Assembly (NCBI GenBank): GCA_977006965.1
Contig: OZ345353.1
Coordinates: 4,278,001-4,342,000, forward strand
Origin: Phymatolithon calcareum
Taxonomy: Eukaryota > Rhodophyta > Florideophyceae > Hapalidiales
Reading direction: 5' to 3'
DNA: 64,000 nucleotides
Of this stretch, positions 54,280 to 64,000 are shown piece by piece. The translations under genes were made by a program, and so were the position numbers. The first letter of the stretch is position 1; every line of letters begins with the position of its first letter. The notes under the pieces were generated by a model, which was not told the DNA's origin, searched no databases, and saw only the letters and a program-made list of their open reading frames with translations.

Positions 54280-54567
54280 TTCGATTTAGCGAAAACGTAG
54301 AATGAGGAATGCACATCGCTATTCATTCGTTTCCGCGAAGTGAATAATGCTACTCGGATTTCCAATGTTATTTTATTCAATCCTTCTCGCGTTTTAAAGA
54401 TTACTTCTCTTTCCAGAGCTCCCTGGAGCAAACGAGAACACGTTTCCAATTTAATTCACATTATGGGGGGAGGAACTACATCAGTGTACTTGGAAATCAT
54501 TCACTAATGGGTGGCGAGGCTATGCCTTTCACATCAGCGCTAGAGAGCAACATCACTCATTAGCAGA
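54280..54567. other. Intergenic
   Basis: About 290 bp between the MULE remnant and the end of the PI-PLC downstream frame. It repeats the cgatttagcga motif of the inverted repeat near 54282. Confidence 0.5.
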
Positions 54568-54846
54568 TTACAATTCGCCAACAACTAAGTACTCCTGCTC
54601 GGTGTTATAGTTGATGCATCCAATATCCGACCAGAACTGCCCCGTCTGCGTCCACTCTCCATCGGTGCCACATGAAAAGCAGAGATCGGTCCATCCTGTG
54701 CGACGGCATAGAGGAAAGACGTACCTGTAGTATGTCCCTTCTCGGAATTCGATGATTGTACCTGTAGACGACTCTGATAACCTGAAATCCGCAAATGTGT
54801 AGTCACTCGCTGAACGGAATGTGCGGAAGGGCATGTGACGGAAGAC
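54568..54846 (-). other. In-frame extension after the PI-PLC stop codon
   Basis: Directly after the TGA at 54847-54849 the same frame stays open for 92 sense codons to a stop at 54568. It includes an ATG at 54834 (MPFRTFRSASDYTF) and a cysteine/tryptophan-rich stretch (CRRTGWTDLCFSCG). It could be a C-terminal domain reached by read-through, a domain cut off by a recent nonsense change, or a separate small gene. No family is recognised. Confidence 0.5.
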
Positions 54847-55803
54847 TCAAAAATTTGTCTTGATTATGCGATACACGAGTTTTTCGCCTGGGTAATCCAT
54901 GATTACGACTCCTAGTGTCTTCTTCTCCTTGTACGAGCCAATATGCTCATAAGCAGCTGTGTTCGTAAACCCTGCCACGTGTCTCGGCACCATTCCCGTT
55001 GAGCCGGACAGGTAGTTCAGCACAAGCTTTTCGCTACTGTTTGCCCTGTCCAAGTATTCCCGGACCAATTGCACCTTCCGGGGAAGGGTAGCCGAGTCTT
55101 TATCCTCGCCAAAGTCCCAGACCACCAAAAACCACACCTTGTATTTATCCTGGATGATAATTTTGTCAGATTTGTATCGCATTCCTTTGCCTCTGAAGCT
55201 TGCGTCGCGCAGTACAAACACTTTCCCTCGGATCTCTCCAAGAGTTGGGATACTGCGTCGCTCAGGAGCAAACATAGATCCGAAACTCTTCATGTATCTA
55301 TCCCATATTTCCTGAAAGTTCTCACTTCCCTCCATAGCGTCGTGTTCCTCCTTGATGCGCATGATGATTGCCTCCTGAGGGTGAGCAAGAAGAAAGCGCT
55401 TCACTGAATTAAGGACGTTTCCAAACATTATATTCTGGAATTTTACTCCATGATGAATAGCAAAGGAAGTTCCAGTACGCCTGCTTCTAATGTCGAAGAA
55501 GCGGATGCCGGCTCGGACCTGATCGGTAATGTCCCATGTCTGGGTTTCGAACAGAGGTCCACCGACGAGCGAACCTGAATCGTGGGTGCCAGGGATTGAC
55601 ATATCATTCAGCTTGGTATCATGAGGTAGCTGTGCCATCCAGTTGGTCACCGCGGACACAATCCAGTCTTCAGGACGTGGCGAAGCGGACGTAATGTCGC
55701 CAGGCTTGTCGTTCTCGTCAAAGAAAGGGTATTCTGCAGATGCGAATGAAATGCAGACGAGAATTGCAGCGAGGTTGAGGGTGTTTGCATGGCGGAAAAA
55801 CAT
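54847..55803 (-). CDS. Secreted PI-PLC X-domain phosphodiesterase, bacterial type
   Basis: 318 residues, ATG at 55803, with a clear signal peptide (hydrophobic LNLAAILVCISFASA, cleavage near 23). The single-domain X-type catalytic barrel has the first histidine in SIPGTHDSG (about H74), metal/substrate residues in FFDIRSRR (about D104 and R106) and the second histidine in AIHHGV (about 117-118), then FLLAHPQEAIIMRIKEEH. Size and signal fit bacterial-type phosphatidylinositol phospholipases rather than the large eukaryotic PLCs; these cleave PI or GPI anchors outside the cell. The family is widespread in algae and fungi, so transfer is possible but unproven. An in-frame continuation follows the stop. 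Confidence 0.82.
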   Translation of the reverse strand: MFFRHANTLNLAAILVCISFASAEYPFFDENDKPGDITSASPRPEDWIVSAVTNWMAQLPHDTKLNDMSIPGTHDSGSLVGGPLFETQTWDITDQVRAGIRFFDIRSRRTGTSFAIHHGVKFQNIMFGNVLNSVKRFLLAHPQEAIIMRIKEEHDAMEGSENFQEIWDRYMKSFGSMFAPERRSIPTLGEIRGKVFVLRDASFRGKGMRYKSDKIIIQDKYKVWFLVVWDFGEDKDSATLPRKVQLVREYLDRANSSEKLVLNYLSGSTGMVPRHVAGFTNTAAYEHIGSYKEKKTLGVVIMDYPGEKLVYRIIKTNF

Positions 55804-56060
55804 TCTGCTCTGATTATTGCAAGCATCGGCAGAACGCTAGTGCCTGGAAGTAGGAATGGTTGACCTTGAGTATGGCATTAGTTATATACAGGCCGCGGTC
55901 CCTTTCGGAGCACGGTTTCAGTAGGTCAAACCACTACAGGTGCAGACCCTGCCTTGTTTGACCTACAGTACTTCTATTGTGCGCCTACTGTGAGATTATT
56001 TGGGAGACTGGGCCATTGAGTATCCGCCATACACGCTTTGGCGTGGATGCGGTCCGAGTG
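55804..56060. other. PI-PLC upstream region with inverted repeat
   Basis: This is the promoter side of the PI-PLC gene, truncated by the retrotransposon insertion at 56061. Arms gtaggtcaaac (55921-55931) and gtttgacctac (55956-55966) form an 11-bp perfect inverted repeat with a 24-base loop. A gttatataca TATA-like stretch lies near 55881. Confidence 0.55.
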
Positions 56061-56364
56061 TGTCGTGCAGACACGATAGGTATTGTTCACCATGAATGTA
56101 TCTCTGCAATGTAAGCTAGGTTGATTCTGAGAGGGCAACGTAATGTTCCTGATTTGGGATGCGTGCCCAAATGTGGGAACGCCCCGAAATCATCTCAGAA
56201 GCTAGTCTGCACTGTGCGACCTAGTGTGTCATTCAGACACCAGCGCACAGGCATATAAGCCGCCCCATCTGGTGGCTGAAGTAAAAGTAGAAGCAAGCAT
56301 CTGATTAACTCTTCTTCGCCTCCCGGACTCAGTGTCTGCTCTCCAATTCGACCTCTGGACAACA
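56061..56364 (+). repeat. 5' LTR
   Basis: 304 bp, tgtcgtgcagacacga at the start and ctctggacaaca at the end. A TATA-like catataag near 56252-56259 is a likely promoter element. The terminal tcgtgcagacacga is itself a small inverted repeat. Confidence 0.95.
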
Positions 56365-56419
56365 TTTTTTTTAATCGGTGTTTCAAGGACCTGCTGGTCG
56401 CAGTGTCACCTTGGTAATC

Positions 56420-59400
56420 ATGGCCGATCGGCTATCCCGACTTCGTGAACTTGTCGCGAGGCAGAGGAGCGAGGTCGAAGGCCATGTTGCTTCGTACCTG
56501 GATGTCGAAGCGGAAATCCTGGAGCACACAATGGGCCTGAATTACAATTCCTTGGACACGGCCGGACGAACGGCATACACTAAAAAGAAGAATGACCTTT
56601 TGAAGAAGCGAGATGAACTCGTTGAGACTATTAATGCTACAAAGCAAAGACTCAAAACCACAGAAAGCCTGACTGGGATGTTTGGCAATGATGCTTCTCA
56701 CGCAGCTAATCAATCTGCGTTGCCAACAACTACAATGAGAGTTCCAACTCTTCCCACATTCAGGGGTAATAACTCCGACACGGAGAAAGATGCGTTCGAG
56801 TTTTTGGATCGCTGTAAAGCTTTGCTCGAAGCGCACAATATTTCGGAAGATCGATGGCTAACCGTCATGCTTCCATCACTGTCAAGCTTTGACAGACAGT
56901 GGGCATCTACAAATTTGAAAAACAAGACTTGGATCGAAGTGGAATCGCTTTTTATATCTCATTTCGAGACACCTGCGCTTCGTGACCAACTAATGAAAGA
57001 ACTAATGACGATTAAGAGAAAGCCGAAGGAATCCGTGCAACAATACTCGGATCGATTTACCAGTCTTATGCGTAGGACTGGTAAGAAAGACGACGATGAC
57101 ATACTTGTCGCCATCTACATCAACGGCCTGGACTACAAACTTCAAGAAATGATGCATATCTCGAGAGCTACAAATCTCAATATGCGAAAATCTCAAGGTC
57201 AAATTATGCAAGAGTCCGTGGCCTGGGAGATACAGAACGCCATTGCCTTGGATGCTGCTCGTGGTGGTTCGCCTCGTGCTGATATTGCTCACTCCTCTCC
57301 AAAGGACGACAAGCAGAATCGCCGAGATCTGAAGTGCGGGATTTGCCACATACGCGGACATTCAACTGATGAGCATCGAGTAAACCGCTCCAAACGAACT
57401 ACAAGAAGCGAGGCGGAAACTCCTAAAGATACGAAACCAAAGAAGTCGTGCTTCAGATGCAAAAAACCCTGGAAGCCGGGCCATGTATGTGACGATACGG
57501 AAGAAAAACAAGGAAACAACATGGCTGTTGAGGAAATCCAAGAGGAAATTACAGATCCTTTGAACTCTTTTGACGCCGAGCTGGCAAGTGCAATCCTGCG
57601 CGCGGATCATGAGCTGAACAACACACAGCTTCCCCAGGATGCAGCCGAGCTCATATACACCCCAGTCGCAATTAACGAAATCGATGGCAATGCCTTGGTT
57701 GACTCAGGAGCGACGTGTATGTTTATATCAAAGGCATTCGTGGACCAAAACAACCTCAAACTCGACGCCAAGACCGGTGTAATCAGGAATGGAAAAGGTG
57801 AAATCATGGCCCAACGAATTGGCACTGTGAATGTTATTGTCCGGAATGGAGACAAAACTGTTCCCTGCGAGGCTGACGTGCTAAAAATGTCACCTGGTCG
57901 TGACATGGTTATTGGACTCAGCCACTTCAAGATTTTCGGCTATAAGCTAAGTGGTGTTCCTGTGAAACCCCCGAACACCACTAACGATATCAATGGCGCT
58001 GAAGATGAAGATGATTCAGAGCCTGAAGTCGACGGCATGTCTGCTGAGGATCTGGACGGCTCCGTTGCAACGGTTTTGAAGGAGAATCAAAATCTTCCAG
58101 TATACAGCAGGTGCACTCATCCCTTGGCTATACTTACAATCGAGCCAAATGATACCACCCCTATATGGCGGAGTATGAATTTTGTCAAACGTCAAGACAT
58201 TCCTCGCGTCACTGCCACCGTCATGAAATGGCTCGAGTCCGATGTTATCGAGCCCGCGCCAGACGATTGTTTAAACTGTTATTCAGTTCTAGCAGTACCT
58301 AAGAAGGACGCCTACGGACAAAGGGTTGATATACGCACATGCCTCGACTTGAGGCCACTGAATCCAAGGCTCAAGGATGACTCATACCCGTTGCCGAAAA
58401 TATCCGAGATCCTAGACAAACTTGGATCCGTACAAGGACCCGACGTGATATACTCAACTATCGACATACGTTATTCATATTTTCGATTCAGCATCTCACC
58501 TGACCAACGGAACTGGGTTGCTTTTAAATGGGAAGGGCGTCACTACAGATTCAAATGTGCTCCTTTTGGAATCAAGACGATGACAGCGAAGTTCCAGCGC
58601 CTGATGGACAAAATGTTTGAAGACTTGCATTTTGTTGCATGTTATGTGGACGACATTGTAATTTTCTCGAGTAATAAGGAGGAACATATCATGCACGTGA
58701 AGTCTGTTCTGAATAGGCTGACGTTTTTCAACATGCTTGTCAGGGCCGACAAATGCAGGTTCGGCCAGAAGATGATTCGCATTCTGGGGTTCATTGCATC
58801 TGGAAAAGGAATTGAAATGGATCCTGAAAAAGTTTCTGCAATAACTCACTGGGTGAGACCAAAGACTTCAAAGCAGCTTCAGCGGTTCATTGGTACCGCA
58901 AACTACTACCGTCAATTTATAAGGAACTTTTCAAGTATCACAGCACCTTTGGATGCTGTTCGACGGAAGCCGGGGGTCATTCATTGAACGCCAAAAATGG
59001 TTTCCGCATTCGGCTTCTTGAAAGATCAAATGGCGAAGAAGACGATACTATCTTACCCAGACGATAGCGAAATGTTCACAGTTTGCACAGATGCCTCCGA
59101 TGTTGGAATTGGTGCATGGATTGGACAGGAGAGAGATGGGAAGATGAACTACCTTGCTTTCGCCTCCCGGTCCCTCCACAAGTCGGAAAAGAAGTACAGT
59201 CCGACTAAGAAAGAGCTTCTCGCTGTTGTGTGGGCGATCAAAAAGTTCGCCACCTACATATCTGGGAAAAAATTTGTGCTGCACACAGATGATCGAGCCC
59301 TCATGTATTTGTTCACCCAAAAGCACGCAAACCATATGATGATTGATTGGTTTGATACGCTAATGGAACATGACTTTGAAATTATACATGTCCCAGGCAA

Positions 59401-60757
59401 GACAAATATCATGTCAGATGCGCTAAGTCGCGTGCACGAGGCGACCTCATTCAATGCACTCACCCGGTCGCACATAATAAGAGACAAAAAAGAGCCACCC
59501 TCCGATGATGAAAAACGAGAGCTTATTGACCGCGCCCACTCCTTTGGGCATTTCGGAGAGCTCGCTGTGTTCCAAAAGCTTTGGAACGATGGATGGTGGT
59601 GGTCTGATATTCGCGGCGACATCAAGAAAAAAATTGGGTCTTGTAAGCCGTGTCTGCGCTATAACGTGCAAAAACGAGGATTTCATCCTCTTCGATCTAT
59701 ATCAGCTGAAATGCCGTGGGATCACATTGCTATTGATCTTGTCGTATCTCTACCGAAAGGAAGTAATCGCGAAGACACCTTACTCGTTATTACGGATATT
59801 ATGTCGAAGTTTACAGTCTTGCGCACGCTTATTGGAAAAAGCATGAAGGTTGTCACAAGGGCTCTCTGGGAAGTGTTTTCAATTTTCGGTATTCCCAAAA
59901 TCATGCAGTCAGACAATGGGTCTGAGTTCGTCAACCGTCTGATCAACCAACTTGTCAAGCTAAACGGCATCGATCATCGAACAATCTCTGCATATAACCC
60001 GAGAGCGAATGGGGCTGTTGAGCGTACAAATGGAGTTGCTGAATCAATGTTGAAGAAGGAATTGCAAGGCGCGATCACAGAATGGCCTGCATTCGTGCCA
60101 TATGTTCAGTTGGCATACAACGCGAAAGTCAGCGCAAGCACTGGCAGTACACCTTTCTCTCTGATGTTTGGGAGGAGCCTGAATGAGTTTCGCGAGTACA
60201 AGGACGTGAAACTTAACAAGAATCTTGATCTAGCTGTTTGGAAATCAAGACAGGAAATTCTTGTTAATGAGATATATCCATCGGTCAACGAACGCGTATC
60301 CGCAGCGAAGAAGAAATATTCTGATGCGCACTCTGCTAAGTTTCGCATGATTGATGATAACGCTTTCCCAGCCGGATCTTATGTCATGATGGTTAACAAG
60401 ACAAGAGAGTCCAAGTGGGATCCTGTATACGAAGGACCCTTCATTGTGGTCAGAAGAAATCGTGGTGGTGTTTATGTTCTGAAGGACAATGTCGGAGAAA
60501 TATTGAAGCGGACCGTTCCCGCCGATCAGCTCAAGTTCTTTCATAGGCGCGGAGATGATGCTGTGGTAGAATCTGACTCCCACAAAATCGACTACATTTC
60601 TGATCACAAAAACACTGCACAAAACAATCTGGAGTACAAGGTTGTGTGGCTGGACAAAAGAATCTCTCCCAGCTGGGAGCCAGTTGAAAATTTTGATGAC
60701 ATTGCAGTCATCAAGAAGTACTGGAGAACTAAGGATGATGCAGTAGGAGAAGATTAA
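56420..60757 (+). pseudogene. Chromovirus Gag-Pol, one in-frame stop
   Basis: One frame from the ATG at 56420 to 60757, interrupted only by a TGA at 58985-58987. Parts in order: Gag with a coiled start; cysteine-rich knuckles around 57335-57490 (CGICHIRGH and CFRCKKPWKPGHVC); protease with LVDSGAT near 57699; reverse transcriptase with YVDDIVIFS near 58640; the TGA; RNase H with CTDASDVGIGAW near 59087; integrase with an HxxxH...CxxC finger near 59539-59660 and a DNGSEF core near 59915; a GPY/F-type segment (YEGPFIVV); and a chromodomain-like end (KVVWLDKRISPSWEPVENF). The stop sits where relatives have a tryptophan before RNase H, so it is probably a single nonsense change. Confidence 0.9.
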
Positions 60758-60780
60758 TTCGACAAGAGGCTTTTCATTCT

Positions 60781-60792
60781 GGAACGGAGAGA
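60781..60792 (+). other. Polypurine tract
   Basis: ggaacggagaga lies immediately before the 3' LTR, the expected place for plus-strand priming. Confidence 0.7.
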
Positions 60793-61096
60793 TGTCGTGC
60801 AGACACGATAGGTATTGTTCACCATGAATGTATCTCTGCAATGTAAGCTAGGTTGATTCTGAGAGGGCAACGTAATGTTCCTGATTTGGGATGCGTGCCC
60901 AAATGTGGGAACGCCCCGAAATCATCTCAGAAGCTAGTCTGCACTGTGCGACCTAGTGTGTCATTCAGACACCAGCGCACAGGCATATAAGCCGCCCCAT
61001 CTGGTGGCTGAAGTAAAAGTAGAAGCAAGCATCTGATTAACTCTTCTTCGCCTCCCGGACTCAGTGTCTGCTCTCCAATTCGACCTCTGGACAACA
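60793..61096 (+). repeat. 3' LTR
   Basis: 304 bp, matching 56061-56364 throughout as far as I can compare by eye. Confidence 0.95.
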
Positions 61097-62087
61097 GAGT
61101 GTGAGGCCCAGATTTGCTAAAATGTTCTACACGAGAGTAATTAGTGTGTGTTAAGAAGTGAGAAGGAAATATATATGTTGCCTGCTCTATGCCATGCCGC
61201 TGATACTGGGGGAACGCTTTACGACATAAGAAGAAGTAAACTCGCTTGTGTACGCAATCATTAAGGTGGATCAACCTACCTCACTGGTCGTCGGTGAGAA
61301 GTTGAGAATTTCGTGATCGGCACGTAGGCCCGAAATTTTATTTTATTTCCACTATTTGTGTACCAATCGTAACTACTCGCTATTTGCTCTGGCAAATCAC
61401 ATTCGCGAATTATAAACCCGCGCTAAAAATTTAAAGCCACTCGCCTGATTTTAAAAGAAAAAGCGATCTTCCGCAAGACAGCACTCCGACGGTTCCTACT
61501 CTGTTGCAAAGAAAACCACTTGCTGCACCTGCAGCACTGAACTACTACTGATACTACTGCTATTATTGTTGCTACTGCTGTTGCCTCTGTTGCTGTTGTT
61601 CCTGCAGCTGCTGTTATTTCTGGTGCTGTTATTGCCTCTTCTGCTGTTTTTTCTGCACTTTTGTTGCTTCGGCAGTGCTCTCCGTATTGACCACACTGTC
61701 TGCCACAACATTTGCCACATTGCCTGCTTCGTTGATGTTGCGTACTTAATTATTTAGCCAAGAAATTTGATTTGGTTCGAGCTGATTCGGCGACTTGAAA
61801 CAAGAAGAAGGGAGAAACATTTCCTTTCTCGGCACGCAAAAACGGGAGTAGTCGGCTTTTGGAAGTTTCCGCCTAGGCGCTACCTGCGCTTCCTCTCGTA
61901 CACACGCCTCCTGATTTGTCTATTTGCTTTTGTCAATAACAAGAGGGTTGCTGTCCTGTTTGATGCTAAGGAACTATTACCTTAGGGAAAACCGGGTGTC
62001 GGCGGTAAGCCTTATAGTGTCCTCGTAGTGGTCTCTTTGACGTGGTGTCGTAGTTAGCGAAAGCTAAGTTAAGTAAATTGCTAGAAA
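61097..62087. other. Intergenic with CTG/TTG-type low complexity
   Basis: After the target duplication, about 61,555-61,680 is a run of degenerate ctgctgttgtt triplets that opens artificial frames on both strands (Leu-rich plus, Asn/Ser-rich minus). No gene. The right end may be the leader of the decayed element that follows. Confidence 0.6.
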
Positions 62088-63700
62088 ATGAGTAACCACA
62101 ATGGTGGAATTGATGGTGGTTCACCACGCACATTTATGACAAAAGTGAAATTGGATGATCTAAACAGTGAATTAGTCGGACTGATACTCGGTGCGTGACC
62201 TGGACGAGAAGCCAGTAATACGGGCATGACTGGAACGCAGGTAAAGAAAACATTTGTTGATATGGATCTTCCTGCAGTGCTCTTCTCACCGGAGATGAGG
62301 TCAATACCCGGCGTGTTTTCGAACATGCGTGACTAGCTCAACGGAAAAGGTGCCAATCTGATGCCACACAGTTCTCGTCGCATTCTAATGACATTAGCTA
62401 CGTCTATAAATGAGGACAATGAAGATGATGTTGCCGCCACGGAGATTGTCCGTAGCATTGTCGCTCGCGGACGCCAGTATTCGTACTTAGCGACCTCAGC
62501 AGCGTCTAGTGCTGCCGCTAAAAGTATCGTGACGTCCTCGGATGACTATATCCAGAAGCAGAATAAGACTGCACATATCGTCGCAATGCGATTTAAAGAC
62601 AGTAGTGCAAAAATTCTCCGGTGAAATAAGAGAATCGTGGATGGAGTTTGTCGCGGAATATGAACAGGTACCCAGGGAGTACATTCTTACTCCCTCTCAA
62701 AAGAAACAGTATCTCCAGAACCTTTACTTGGATCGTGTTGAACAATATGTAAACTCTTTTCAGCATTCGATGGAGATGATTGACAAGGAGTATAGCTAAA
62801 CCGTACACCAGGTTTGTGTGAAAAAGTACTTGAATGGTTAACGTTTAAGTAAGTTTACCGGCGACAGTTTTGATGAGTCTACAGACATGGAAAAGGTGTA
62901 CAAGTTCATCACTAAACTCGCACCACAGGTTGCTCAGTCTCACCGAAGACCTGTACAAAATGTGGAGTTTCTTCAGAATGCAACCGTTGGTCTTTCTTGG
63001 GCAGCAAAGCCGTTGAGCCGTATTGGTACACACAATCTCGTTTTCAACAGCTTTATGGGGAGGTTAAGCCTGCCCTCCATCTTAGAAATGAGGCGAACGT
63101 ACCCGTAATGGGAGACAGTATGACAACTAGGCGCAGAAAAGCATCTACAGATGACAGAATTGTACCTGGGATTATGCTTCAGGGACAAGGACCATAAAAG
63201 CGTTTCTGATCGGAGAAAAGTAGATGCGGCAACGAACCAATCTTCGTTCGCAGCAGACAAATTTGACCCACTTATCATCATGGGCTGCTTTAATTGCGAC
63301 GACCCGAACCATATGCTCAGCAAGTGTCCTAAGAAAATTGATGTTACGAAAGCTGGAGTACTTCGTAAAGAAGACTGGGAATAATAGAAATGCCCATGTG
63401 GCTTTATTCGAGCTATGAAACCAAATCGACTCTCCCCATGAGCCTGACGATGAATCTGCTCAATATGAAGTGCAAGAGGACTTCGACATCGCCGATTTCA
63501 ACCTTTTCCAGGCTCTAATATTGCACAGTGACATTACGATTGATTTTCTTACTCCAGATAACGCACAAGAAATCTACTCATTATTAGGCTCATCAAACGC
63601 ATCAAGCTCATGGATGTGTAGAACATGCTTAGCAAACAGTTTCTACCAGTTGAAGTGCCACATTTGCTGATTGCGGTACCAAAAAGTCTATTACATTATG
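62088..63700 (+). pseudogene. Decayed retroelement Gag
   Basis: The ATG at 62088 opens about 36 codons before a stop; pieces continue in changing frames. 62542-62799 has FSGEIRESWMEFVAEYEQV and SQKKQYLQNLYLD, which looks like a Gag capsid region. 63151-63384 has a CCHC knuckle, CFNCDDPNHMLSKCPK (CX2CX4HX4C). After 63470 there is an acidic segment without clear protease motifs. The layout fits a Copia-type Gag, but no reverse transcriptase is inside the window, so the superfamily is uncertain. Sequence to 64000 shows only broken frames. Confidence 0.6.
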
Positions 63701-64000
63701 AGCAAACGAGGCTTAATTCCTTGACTTGTCAGACTCTGATGTTGTTTTGAACAGCTAAAGTAGTCATGCCACTCGTGGCTTACTGTACCATCTTCGGGGG
63801 AGTTAAGTGGGTTTCAAAACCGCCCTTGGAGCAAATGCGCCTTTCGGAGTACTGAGCATCGATGAATATGGTGCACGGAAAATTGAATCTGGGTGGATAA
63901 GGCGCCTTGTACCAGAGTATGAGGCCACAAGACGGTGTAGTACAACTGTACTATGGACAGTTTCACATTCTAAATCGTTTTGTTTCTCGCCTGCTGCTGT

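Larger units (their letters stand above)
56061..61096 (+). mobile_element. Full-length Ty3/gypsy chromovirus retrotransposon
   Basis: A complete 5036-bp element with LTRs of 304 bp, each starting TG and ending CA, and a 5-bp target duplication gagtg at 56056-56060 and 61097-61101. Domain order is Gag, protease, reverse transcriptase, RNase H, integrase and chromodomain-like C-terminus, which is Ty3/gypsy (Metaviridae), chromovirus branch. The two LTRs look identical by eye, so the insertion is recent. Confidence 0.95.

Noticed and set aside
61496-61757. Leu-rich (plus) and Asn/Ser-rich (minus) small proteins
   Set aside because: Both arise from a degenerate CTG/TTG triplet repeat.
1-64000. 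CRISPR arrays, bacterial operons, rRNA or tRNA genes
   Set aside because: No regularly spaced direct repeats, no rRNA blocks and no tRNA cloverleaf noticed by eye; gene types are eukaryotic. A tRNA scan was not possible.

Overview
This is eukaryotic nuclear DNA, most likely from a red alga (a florideophyte such as an Irish-moss relative would fit, but this is inference). Most genes are single open frames; I could prove only one short intron (49219-49346). One protein begins MAFVPSAF, the phenylalanine-led plastid transit start typical of red algae and glaucophytes. A Golgi 6-O-sulfotransferase-like enzyme and a GT77-like glycosyltransferase suit an organism that builds sulfated wall galactans. 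Intergenic DNA is rich in TACTG/GTAC-type short repeats, hairpins and transposons.

Region 1 (1-21.9 kb) is a tandem array with a period of about 9.4 kb. Two units are nearly complete and a third is partial; the array continues left of the window. Each unit holds a plus-strand coiled-coil gene (intact only in the third unit, 19890-21875), a duplicated NLR tail, a 5' fragment of the DNA polymerase zeta gene REV3 carrying stop codons, and a minus-strand NLR-type gene (helical N-terminal module, NB-ARC, WD40 propeller). The two NLRs are almost identical except in the N-terminal module, which is swapped, and in two short loops of each WD40 blade. That is the signature of a diversifying recognition/cell-death receptor family and is the most interesting system here.

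Region 2 (22-33.8 kb) has three paralogues of an unrecognised membrane protein with about eight spans (22163, 24722 and 31237) around a PWWP chromatin-reader gene, then a small hypothetical gene.

Region 3 (34.7-52.3 kb) is ordinary gene-dense DNA: a DCAF4-like protein divergent from a SMARCAL1-like fork remodeller with an N-terminal GRF zinc finger, a sulfotransferase, a lysine-rich protein, a GT77-like glycosyltransferase divergent from a large RING-H2 protein, a two-exon phospholipase D, and a tandem-ACT plastid protein.

Region 4 (52.4-64 kb) is transposon-rich. It holds a 1.4-kb Mutator-like remnant with 100-bp inverted repeats, a secreted PI-PLC-like gene with an in-frame TGA before a further 93-codon frame, a complete Ty3/gypsy chromovirus (56061-61096) with 304-bp LTRs and a GAGTG target duplication, and a decayed gag of a second retroelement.
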